64,000 bases of DNA, taken from positions 124,001-188,000 of the forward strand of contig KV918761.1 in the NCBI GenBank assembly GCA_002049455.2, read 5' to 3'. The notes under the pieces are model-generated. The model did no database searches, was not told where the DNA came from, and was given only the letters and a program-made list of their open reading frames with translations. The DNA comes from Porphyra umbilicalis. Lineage: Eukaryota > Rhodophyta > Bangiophyceae > Bangiales > Bangiaceae. A program made the position numbers and the translations under genes. Below are positions 54,674 through 64,000 of this stretch, piece after piece; positions within the stretch are counted from its first letter, which is position 1; each line of letters begins with the position of its first letter.

Positions 54674-57600
54674 GTCGTGACTCATTCGAGGACCTTGACC
54701 TCAGTGTGGCTCCCGAGTACATGCGCGAGCAGACTCGCGACATGCTCAAGACGCATTCGTCTGGTCTATGTCGTACGGAACCCCAGGCGTCATCCTTACT
54801 ACGGAGCACGCCATCGTCACACCTTCGCACGCTCTGCTCCTACGGCCTCAACCCTACCGGACCGGGCCGTTCAAACGGCAGATCATCTCTGATCAGATCA
54901 ATAAGATGTTGAAGCTCAACTTCATTGCCCCGAGCCAGAGTGCTTGGGCGAGCCCCATGGTAATCGTACCAACGAAGAACGGCAAAGCCCGATTCTATGT
55001 CGACTATCGTCGGCTGAACAACATCACTAAGAAGAATGCATATCCCTTGCCTCGAAATAAGGATTGCCTGGACTCCTTGGGAGATGCCCAGGAATTCACG
55101 TCTCTCGACTGCACCGCGGGGTACTGGCAAGTGCCCTCATGAAAGGAAAACCAAGAGAATACGGCGTTCACAACGCACTGTGGTATATACCACTGGTTAT
55201 CAATGCCTTTCGGCTTGACAAACGCACCTGCAACCTTCTAGCGTGCTTTGGATATTATCCTCTCGGGCTGAAAGTGGCAGATATGCCTCGTCTACTGAAA
55301 TGATGTCATCATCTTCTCCGAAAACGCGGAGCAACACGTCGAAGACGTCGACTCGGTTCTGCACCGCCCCCGCGAATCCGAGGTTACCCAGAACTTGGAA
55401 AAGCACACATAGTTCTCCGATGAAGTCGACTACCTTCGACACATTGTCCGCCCAGGGCATCTGCACGTGCCTAACAAGAACGTTGTTGCTCTGCAGTATG
55501 CCAAGTTTCCCACGACAAATACCTAGTTGAAAAGCTTCTTGGGCACGTGCAACGTCTAACGACGCTTTGTCAAGGACATTTCTAAAGGATCAAAGCCCCT
55601 GAGCGCCCTGAATATGGCCGAGATCCCACCGGATCTACCGCCGCCTATGGACGCGGCCGTCGACGCATTCGAAGACCTTCGCAGCGCACTATTGTGCTTA
55701 CCGGTACTTTCCTTGCCGAAGAATAGCCGAAAGCTCGTCGTCGACGTTGACACATGTGCCGACCAGGTCGGTTGTACCCTCCTCCAGGAGGATCCGGGTG
55801 AACTGCTTCATCCTGTCGGATATTGGATCCGAGGACGCACTGCTGCAGAGCAAAACTACGCCACCACGAAGCGAGGATGCCTCGGCGTCGTGGCTGCTGT
55901 CCTCAAACTGAGGCACTTTCTCGACGGGCAACGGTTCCTCATCCGAACGGATCACTCAGCACTAAGCTGGATCTACAGCACGACCGACTCAAGCGGACGC
56001 TTGATGCGATGGCGACTTCGCCTTTCCGAATACACATTCGATATGGTTTAAAAACCAGGTGCATCGCACCACTTGTCCGATTTCCTGCCGCGTGCCTCCA
56101 CGGTGCCACCGTGACCGAGACGGCCAACGGCTTAAGGACGGGGAGGTACACGGGTACCGACACACCCGCACCGGTGGAGCGCGACGACGTTGTCGAAGCG
56201 CAGCAAACGGACGACTACTGTGTCGAGATGCCCACTCGCGTGAAACGCGGAAAGCCAAAAACCTTCATCCGCGACGAAAATCACGTCCTGTATCGCCGGA
56301 CGCCTTAAGGCACCCAATTGGTCATACCAAAGTCATGACGCGAATGCGTCTTGAAGCTATGAAAACGCAACAGTGGCAGCACATTCTGGTATGAACCGGA
56401 TGTATTACACCATGCAAAAGGCATAGTACTGGCCTTCGATGGTAACAGACATCCACACCACCATCACCAAGTGCACAACCTGTGCCCTAGACTGCCTCGC
56501 CTTGCGGCGACACACCACGCCTTTGACGCTGTTTTCAGCTACGGAGCCCCTCACGGAACTTTCCGGTGACATCTTTGGCCCCATACCGGCCTCCAAGAAG
56601 GTCAATCGCTTCATCTTGGTTATCACCGACCGCCTCGCCAAGCTCACCAAGTGCGCCGCCTTACAACGAATAACGGCCATATCCGTGGCGTCAGCCATCA
56701 TAGATGCGTGGGTGTCCGCTTACGGGCCCCCGGACGGGATCCTTTCGCACATAGGACCCCAGTTCATGTCGAACTTCTTCATCGCTGTGATGAAGATGCT
56801 TGGCATTGACACGGGTCGCACCACGACGTATCATCCCCAACCCAATGGAAAAGTTGAATGGTACAGCCGTACCATGGCTACTCAGCTGCGACACTACGTA
56901 GCTGATGACCCATCACGATGGGAAGAGCTACTTCCGATAATTACCATGGCGTAAATTAGCCAACCGCACCGGTTTACGGGTATCGCTCCTTTTGAGCTGG
57001 TTTTTCGCCGACGGATCCCCAACCTCACGGCTTGCAACTTGCCCCCGGGCACTCCGCTGCCCAATAAGGGAATGCTTAATGATGGGTCACCCCTAGCTCG
57101 CAAACGCGAGTTCATGGCGCTCCTTCGCAGGCAGATACCTGTCGTAGTCGAAGCCTTGCGTAAGACACAACAACGTTACAAACGTAGCTTTGACCACCGG
57201 GTCGCAACCCGCAATGTGGATGTGAAAATCGGCAACTACGTCTCCACGACCAACCACGATCGGCAAAACAAGCTGTAAAGCAAGGCCATTGGACCCTTCG
57301 TGGTCATTGACGCGGATGCGGATGCCTCAACGTCCGTCATCGATATTGACGGGAAGGAAGAACGCGTCAGCAGTGACCATTTCACCCCAGCTCCTCATCC
57401 CACGACGACGGACACAGTGCCGCACTTCCTGTCAGATGGTCTTGATTAACGCCAGCCACCTTCGGCAACCGCAAACGAGTACGTGATTGACAAACTCCTC
57501 GACTTACGCCAGACAAGTGACACCTACATCGCTAAAGTGCCCTGGTTCGACTGCGAGTGGAAAGACGAAACTTGAGAGCCCCTGGAGAACGTCCCCCGCA

Positions 57601-58419
57601 ACATGGTTGCGCGTTTTTTTCGACAGAAGAAGAAACACGTACCGGGGTACGATTGGCAAACGCCTACACGGCAATGTGGCCGACAAGCCGGGCTCACAAC
57701 CGTGGCCAACATCGTCATGGACCCCACGTGGATACCCACTTTCCAACATGCCCATGTTACCGGTGACGCAGTTATCCACGACAACGTCTCGTCGACAGAT
57801 TTGGGTACCGACGCCGCAATCACGGAAGTCATTCCTGTTGCGTAACTTAAGTCGACTCTGCCCTCAATGACGCGCAACTTTGCGTATGACCCCCAAATTG
57901 CCTCGCGGCATTTCCTTCGGCTGAGCCATGAATACGGCCCGTACACATATGTGTGACCGAAATCCGCGCAATCAACACTGATTGGGAGCGATCCCTCTGT
58001 GCCAGTGCTCCCAAACGAGTTTCTTGTACCCCCGGTACAGCACTTGGATTCGATGCTTCGACGCCTGGTGACCACCACAGAGGAAGCAACCGTGGTCATC
58101 CCACAATGGACCAACTCCAGTTGGTACGCTCCCGCCATACGCGCATGTTTCGAGTACCAAGTACCATTCTAAACAGATGCGCAGGATACGAATTCAACAC
58201 CATGGGCCATGCGGCCTGCCACTTCTTTCATCGCTATGATGATTAACAGGAAACTGAGAAGTGGACAACATGTCAAACGACAAACAACAACGAGACGGAG
58301 AAACATCAACACCGTGAAGGCGCAAGCCCCCGACATGAAGCACCCTCCCGCCAGGGTCAACCGAGCGAATCACTTCGCAGTGAGCCCTACTCCTCCTCCT
58401 CCTAGACGCCGCGACGCTA

Positions 58420-59950
58420 GTCGCGACGGCAAAGATAGCGAGAGCCAACGCTGGCCCCCGAATCCTGGGATACGCTACGCGCCCGCGTGTCGCGCGCCGA
58501 CGGCGGGGCCCTACCCGACGGCCCCTTGTCCGCATGAGCCCGACGCTCCACTACGCTCTGGGCGTTGAAGCGCGTCGGCGCGGCCGCCTCCTCTGGCTGA
58601 AAAGCCTCTAGGTGCTGAGCAAAGCTCTGATAGTTTGCATCATCATCAACGGCGCGAGTCACGGTAACCAATGATGGACAAGGCCGACTCGACCCTGCGA
58701 CCGTCCGCATTTCCACAGCGCGGTGCAAGTCGGTCACATGATGCACCCAGGCACGCGCCACCGCCGACACGGCAGCCCCACGGGGCGCGCGAAGGCGCAC
58801 GTCGCGCTAACACGCCGAGCCAAACAAGGCAATTGCCGCGGAGGAACAAACGCGCGTCGGCCAAGTGGCCTCAATGGTACGCGGAGGCCATGCCGACCGC
58901 GAGCGGTCGCGACGCGGCGACCGCTAGCGATCTCGACGCGGCGAACGCGGGCGGTGGTAACCACCAAGGTTGCCACCAATAGGATAGACCCCTTCCGGGT
59001 GGATCTGACGACTGCGGCGCCACACCCAGAGGTGGTTGGGAGGAACCGGCGCCACATGGGCAGGCGCGTTCGGGTCAGGTGCCAAGTCGAAGACCACACA
59101 CGCGTAACCGAGGCTAAAGCCGGACTTCTTCGTCTCACAGACTGTCAAGCGCACGTGTCTCGCCTCATCGGTTTCGGTGTCGCGCCGGACCACGTCCTTG
59201 ATACCAACCCCCCACGGGAACATGTCTATGGACCGGCGCATCTTGCCATACAAAGCGTGTGCCGCATCGCCGTCAGGCGCTTCACGCAGTTTCGACGTGC
59301 CAAGAACGTCGAAGTGACGAAGCGTCTTTTCGTCGAGACGGACAACGACCTTTTCATCTTGAAGGGTGCGAAGCCACGCGGCAATCAAATTGCAGTAGGT
59401 CTCAGAGTACAAGACCTGCCAAGCAGAGCTACATTCGCTTCGCAACGAGTCCGCTAGGTTGGATACCACCACCATGGTCGCCACCCAAAGATCCGTCTTG
59501 GGCTCCCAATCGGGGACTAGAGGAGGCCAACGGGACAAGTCAAACGACCTCGGCGCCTGGAGAAATCTGGCGTACCACTCCGTCGGCAGTATCCGACGAC
59601 CGCGATAGAAACGCGAGTTCGCCGCTCGACGATGGTCGGTCGCAAAAAACGGCAACCGAAAGGGGCTCGGTAGCTCGCTCATGCGAGGGCTCTGGTCTAT
59701 ATCGACCGCGTCGCTCTACTCCGCCGCCACAAGCGTCAGCTGATCAAGGTACATCGCCAGACCGGCGTCGTGGCCAATCGGTACCGCGAGATCCGTGGCC
59801 ACCGACCGCCTTGCGAAAACGGCCTTCGGCCAGTTCCGCAACAAGCGGGAAAACGGGTTGGCCGCCGCCTCGAAGGTCTCTGTCCCCACCACGGGGAACA
59901 CGAGAGCGTCGGTGTACACCAAGCGGTGGAACGGGTGCAACGGCACTTAG
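58420..59950 (-). mobile_element. antisense protein-like region of the older Ty3/gypsy relic
   Basis: Lies downstream of the chromodomain, on the opposite strand, in the same place as the antisense frame of the complete element. It is interrupted more than once. Protein-like blocks include SVATDLAVPIGHDAG, NSRFYRGRRILPTEWYARFL, WPPLVPDWEPKTDLWVAT, DGDAAHALYGKM, FPWGVGIKDVVRRD and LTVCETKKSGFSLGY. Several resemble blocks of the other element's antisense frame in the same order. I do not recognise the fold. Confidence 0.55.
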
Positions 59951-59960
59951 TAACAAATGA

Positions 59961-60465
59961 ACTCATTGCACAACGACATAACCTCGTAGATAAGGCGGAC
60001 GGGGGACCCACATTTGGAAGAGGCGTGGCCCCTCAGCTGTGTACAGCACCTCCCCGGGGGGCCGTCCCAAAAATATCCCGACCCGGGCCAGCAAGGGAAT
60101 GACCTGTCCAGATCTCGGGGAGATTGGATTCGGTCGGGGGCGGGGCTTTTCCCCTGTGGTTTTCCAAGCCCCCCTACTACTTGTTTGAACGGTTCGCATT
60201 GGAGGGATTTATCTGTGTGGCGCATTGCGGGCGGCTACTTTGGCCGCCGGCGTTCGAGTTTGGTAGGGGTTATTGACCATGGGGACGCCGTCTCCGTCGC
60301 CGTTTGATAAAACTAACTGTGCGTTGGACTACGATTCCCCCCTGGGCTTTGCCGTGATCCGCTCCTCCCGTTGCGGGAAGGCTGGGCTGAGGGTCGATTT
60401 CCGCTGCAGTTCCTTCGACGGACCGAGCTGATCAAAAGGTCACTTCGGCAAGACGACGAACCAAC
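59961..60465. other. no gene seen; possibly the 3' end of the relic
   Basis: No LTR resembling any sequence upstream of the relic could be identified here, and no other feature is supported. Confidence 0.4.
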
Positions 60466-61145
60466 GTGGTGGCGCCTAGAAACGCTACAGTAGATACGGC
60501 GCTGTGGCCCCTGGCTCCCGAAGAACGGGTCCCCATGGACCTCGGCCACGCGTTCACCAGCATGGCTTGGCGGGCCGGGTTCGGCCAACAGCAGCATTAC
60601 GACGACACCGTTTTCAACACCAATTTCCCTGTCACAAAGACGTCGCTGATTGTAGACTCCCCGGACGCCTCTCTGGGTGAGATATCAGAGACCTCGCGGC
60701 AACTCTCAGAGCTTCTAGGCTGGGGGGGGCTGCCGCACTCACCCTTCACCCTGTCGCTCGTGCTGCGTGCCGTTGGGTACACCCACAAGCGCATCAGCAC
60801 GCACTTCCTTCAACGCTGTGCGCATCGCCGTCGCGAGTTTGCGCGAAAGGTACGCCGTGTGCTCATCAAGTACATCGTCAGCATAGACGAGGTGCACAAG
60901 GACGGTTCAACGGTTATCGTCGGTACGGGTGGGCGCTGCGCGGTGTGCCAGATGAGATCATGATTTCAGATCCCCGCAAAAGCCCACGCTGCTCTGTGAT
61001 GGCAGCCGTGAGTGTCGAAGGCGTCGTTGAGACGATGACGTGCGCTATACCTCCGTCCTACACTGCGCTCGACTACGAGCTCTTCATTCACGCCCTGGCT
61101 CCATCCATGGGACAGTGGAATTCAAACCTACCTACCGAGGAGTAG
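60466..61145 (+). pseudogene. Tc1/IS630-type transposase fragment, frameshifted and truncated
   Basis: The first part carries a DNA-binding segment (LPHSPFTLSLVLRAVGYTHK) and a basic linker (FARKVRRVLIKY). It then reaches the first catalytic block, VSIDEVHKDG. A missing base near 60920 shifts the phase: RYGWALRGVPDE and EIMISDPRKSPRCSVMAAVS, then DYELFIHALAPSMGQWN continue in the next frame and stop at 61143-61145. The second Asp block and the final Glu block (xSPDLQPIE type) were not found. It belongs to the same broad family as 3936-4967 but is clearly a different lineage. No terminal repeats were recognised. Confidence 0.75.
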
Positions 61146-61938
61146 GTTGCTCCTCGATGGCGAGTTTGGTGCGGATTCGCATCGAAAGAATGATTGGAAC
61201 TTCTTGAAGAGTTCTAAGTTGAATATGAATGCTCCTGAGCTTGGAAAAATGTTTCCGAAGCTTGCGGGGTGCGGAAAATCCGAAGGCACCCTCCAAACCC
61301 CCCCGTCGCTTCCAAAAAGGCTCCGTGATCCGTCCGCACTCCTGTCTATTCCGCCGCTGTGAGAGACCCCACTTCCAGAGATACTGATTTTGCAGGGCGA
61401 GACCAAGGGAAATGCGCGCCTTCCCCGCAAGAGGTCGGAAAGAAGGGTTCATGGAGTCGAATGTCTGCCCCGCGTTCACAGAACCACGGTCTCGGAATCG
61501 CTTCGTACAACCTTTGAAGGTCCGTGTGGACATGCCGCACGCTTGTTGCCTTTATCGCCTTCTGGCGTTTTGTTACAATGTGTCCGTAACTCTATTCAGA
61601 ACCCTAAACGCCAGGGGACTATGACGACTCAATTGTAGCTGTTCTGTAGGAAAAAAATGCAACAGACGTCCTGGTATGGCTTCACTTCCTTTCGTCATGG
61701 CCAGCGCGCGGAAACTAACAACGCAATGAGCCTATTGTGGCTGACCTTTTGTTGCTGACCTCCAAATATTGGCGGTTGCATAGTGCTGGGTTGCAAAGTG
61801 TGTCCGACACGCAAGATGATCACTGATGAAAGTTAAATTCTGTTTCGAGTCTTTTCGGACCTGTCAAGTAGGAGCTTTTACCGCAAAGACCGCGTTCGCT
61901 ATGGAGATCAGATTCGAATTTCGAAAGGGCCGCGTTAC
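61146..61938. other. intergenic; one MITE-end remnant
   Basis: No gene is supported. 61752-61780 (TTGCTGACCTCCAAATATTG then GCGGTTGCA) matches the terminal repeat of the MITE at 26919-27367 with three changes. No partner end was found, so this is a fragment. Confidence 0.5.
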
Positions 61939-63264
61939 ATGTGCACCACAGGCACGGGTGCCGACGGCGACGACGAGATCGACGCCGATCAGGAGTTACC
62001 CGTCGTCGACAGGCCCCTGATAGCAAGCTCGTCTCGTCATGGACGCCCCCGCGCCGGAAGGCATGTGTCGTTGGTTCCTGATAAGGGATTTCAATGTGTA
62101 CTGGGACAAGCAGATGAGCCGCGCCGTCGTATCGGCTTCCATGTGTGTTTATGCATCTTCTTTTCTTCTTATGCATCAACTTTTCATGCTTTCAGATGCT
62201 AACCGTTTTTTCTTTGGCAGGACAGTGGAAGTGCTTATGTCCCGAAAGTGTCGTGGATGTCCATTGACTGACCATGACGCCCGACGCTGCCCCATTATCA
62301 ATGAACCGGTGCACCCGTGCGTTTGCAAGAAAGCGACCTGCGCAACGTGTAGCACTGAGTGCTTAAAGTGCAACCATAAGGGCCATACTGAGTACTCCGT
62401 CAAGGCACCCATCCCTGACAAGGGTCCTCCAACTTTTTTGTGCCCAAAGCTTGACACTAAGGATCTCCAAGCTCATGTGCGCGATTGCATGGAGGAGCTA
62501 CCACTGACGGCAAGCCAGAAAAATAACCAGCGCTCGTCCGCCAAACGACTTCTGGCGGCCATTCGGTCTTCTGGCGCGTCGACCGGCAACGAGCTCTCAA
62601 CTCACGGTGCGCAGGGGGAGCTGGTGCACCGGACAGGGTTGGACCGCGTGTCGTCGTCTCCAAGCACAAGGACGCCAGAGACCTCTGCGGCAGCAGCGAT
62701 GGACAAGGGCGCGTCTGGCGCGGCGGCGCGCGTTTTCGGCGCATACGTGTCGGACGCGACGCACTCTGCCGCCGCGGCGTCCGTGCCTCCCATTCCCGGT
62801 GTGGTAGCAGACGGGTGACTAGCAGGGGACCGGGCATATAAGTATGCGCGCATCGACTCGGCGCTCTCGATGCAGCGAGAGTACACCCCAGCGCTAAACA
62901 CGGCGATGGGGCGCGTGCTGAAGAACGTTGGTCTGTCTCGCGGCGGCGGCACGCCAACCGAGGTGCTCGGGTCAGCCAACCCATTCTTCAAATGGTCCGG
63001 CGCGCAGCTGCATACGGCCGGGATTAAGTTCACACAGCAGAGAGATCCTGTCATACTGACACAGGCACGCGACACCTTGACTTTGTTTGCCATCAAGAGT
63101 TTTTTCGATGGGAAGGGTGTGACGTCGGGAGCGTCATTTTGTGATGTGGTAGAAGAGATTTTGGTTGAGTGTGCGTGGGAGTCTGATCTTCACGCTGTTC
63201 CCGTGATTGCCGTGTTGAAGCAGCTTTTCCGCGAGATCCGCATGGGGACTGTCACTGTCAAGTG
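61939..63264 (+). pseudogene. Cys/His-rich zinc-knuckle-like protein, family member 2; one TGA
   Basis: The Cys/His region starts at an ATG at 62237: MSRKCRGCPLTDHDARRC, then HPCVCKKATCATCSTECLKC and NHKGHTEYS. A Ser/Ala-rich linker leads to one TGA (62816-62818). The same phase continues with GDRAYKYARIDSALSMQREY, NPFFKWSGAQLHTAGIKF, LFAIKSFFDGKGVTSGASF, CDVVEEILVECAW and VIAVLKQLFREI to a TGA at 63262-63264. Just before the ATG stands a good intron 3' end (TGCTAAC, then a pyrimidine tract and CAG at 62220). An upstream frame from 61939 with an acidic start (GADGDDEIDADQELPVV) could join it across an intron at about 62145-62220. Order and motifs match member 1 at 38470-40308. The function is unknown. 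Confidence 0.6.
62145..62220 (+). other. candidate 76-nt spliceosomal intron
   Basis: Begins GTGTTTATGC. It ends with a branch-point-like TGCTAAC, a T-rich tract and TTGGCAG. Splicing here would keep the acidic upstream frame in phase with the Cys/His region. This is inferred from sequence signals alone. Confidence 0.45.
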
Positions 63265-64000
63265 ACTTGCTTTTCTCTGTTCTTCTCTGCCTGGACGTGT
63301 GCTTGCAAACTTCCGTCCTCATCCAAAACTCGCGTCCCCACCGAGTGAAGTCAACAAATGAGTGGTACGGTCGACTGTCGATCCGTGGAAGCCTCAGGCG
63401 AGATAACCAACAGACCAGTCGCCGCCCATTGATAACAGATGACAAGCCTCAACCCTGGCGCGCATGTGTCGCTAGATGCATCTCTTTCTCGCCTTGCTCC
63501 TGCTGTGGGACCGACAGACACAGACTTCACGCCATACAGAAAAACCCGCCCCCCCCCCCCCCTCTCACATCGTCCAAGTGGCACTGATTATCGCGGCAAG
63601 TATTCCCTTCGCGCAGCGGAGGGTAGTCGTCGGCCGGCGCCGAGCTCGTGCGCCGCCGCCGCCGCCGCCGCCGCCACCGCAATCGCGAGGCGGTCGGCGA
63701 CGCCGCGCGCGGCAAGCGGCGGGCGGCGGCGGGCGGAAACACGGTCAGCGCCGCGGCGGTGGTGGCGGTCAGGCGGCCGGCGGGCCGCGCCAAGGCGGGC
63801 GTGTCGGCGGCGCCGGCCGCCGCCACGTGGGGGAAGGGAAAGAAGAGGACGCTGTGGGGGCTCTTCGTGGCTTGCAGTCGGGCGTTGGCGTGTGGTGCTA
63901 CACCCGTTTTACTCAGGGATGTAAGTCAGATGGCGACGGACGGCGGCTTTCACGAAGCCGGCGCACATGTCGGGTGTGATGTGCAGAAGCATGGATGTCA
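63265..64000. other. no supported gene; GC-rich tract near the right edge
   Basis: 63540-63570 has a poly-C run and 63640-63850 a GC-rich stretch open on both strands. Near the edge, the minus strand 63990-63905 reads MLLHITPDMCAGFVKAAVRR, then HLTYIPE and a stop. This could be the C-terminal end of a gene that continues beyond the window, but it is too short to judge. Confidence 0.35.

Larger units (their letters stand above)
51415..59960 (+). mobile_element. old, heavily decayed Ty3/gypsy relic with antisense frame
   Basis: Recognisable parts in order: a gag-like region (about 51.4-52.95 kb, with a zinc-knuckle remnant CDNCSKPGQLAAQC); a protease remnant (about 53.1-53.45 kb, VLDTGTGVNVVPTS); reverse transcriptase (about 54.85-55.6 kb, SPMVIVPTKNGKARFYVDYR); RNase H (about 55.6-56.05 kb); integrase (about 56.3-57.25 kb, with a SGDIFGPIPASKKV block); and a chromodomain (about 57.48-57.65 kb, WFDCEWKDE). 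A minus-strand protein-like region occupies about 58.4-59.95 kb. The element is broken at many places (well over ten). A hAT copy lies inside it at 53921-54673 and a solo LTR in its leader, so it is older than both. No LTR pair was found. Confidence 0.85.

Noticed and set aside
60000-60465. 3' LTR of the older Ty3/gypsy relic
   Set aside because: No sequence here could be matched to the region 49.5-50.64 kb where its 5' LTR should lie.

Overview
The window reads as a transposon-rich, gene-poor stretch of a GC-rich eukaryotic nuclear genome. The evidence is a Polycomb-type E(z)/EZH SET-domain gene, LTR retrotransposons of both copia and Ty3/gypsy type, pogo, hAT and Tc1/IS630-type DNA transposons, a plausible short spliceosomal intron, and several long minisatellite or satellite arrays. 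Codon and base composition (very high GC, Ala/Arg/Pro/Gly-rich frames) would suit an alga or another protist, but the sequence does not fix the species. There is no sign of bacterial operons, rRNA, tRNA or CRISPR.

Layout. 1-930: the 5' part of a copia element on the minus strand, running off the left edge. 931-3895: about 38 copies of a 77-bp repeat. 3936-4967: a Tc1/IS630-type transposase. 5311-6062: a non-autonomous hAT element with an 8-bp target duplication. 6063-10949: mostly GC-rich low-complexity DNA with one short cryptic exon-like frame. 10950-21826: a young Ty3/gypsy element with two LTRs, a perfect 5-bp target duplication, gag, pol and a large antisense reading frame between integrase and the 3' LTR. 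22484-26242: a pogo/Tigger-type transposon with matching terminal repeats and TA duplications. 26919-27367: a small TA-flanked MITE. 30715-31385: an 86-bp minisatellite beside the E(z)-like gene (31592-33241, minus). 33640-34860: coding-like remains that end in a glycosyltransferase-like segment and run into a 171-bp satellite with higher-order structure (34930-37870).

The right half holds two divergent members of an unrecognised Cys/His-rich protein family (38470-40308 minus; 61939-63264 plus), a large nearly perfect inverted repeat (45513-47342), a dispersed 130-bp repeat in two opposite copies, and an old Ty3/gypsy relic (about 51.4-60.0 kb). A solo LTR related to the first element and a second hAT copy have landed in that relic. 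A second Tc1/IS630-type fragment follows.

The only gene here with a likely host role is the E(z)-like methyltransferase. Almost everything else is mobile or repetitive. The most interesting signals are the antisense protein that appears to be shared by two different Ty3/gypsy lineages, the 171-bp satellite with a six-unit higher-order period, the unknown Cys/His protein family, and an E(z) CXC domain split by an acidic 22-residue repeat.
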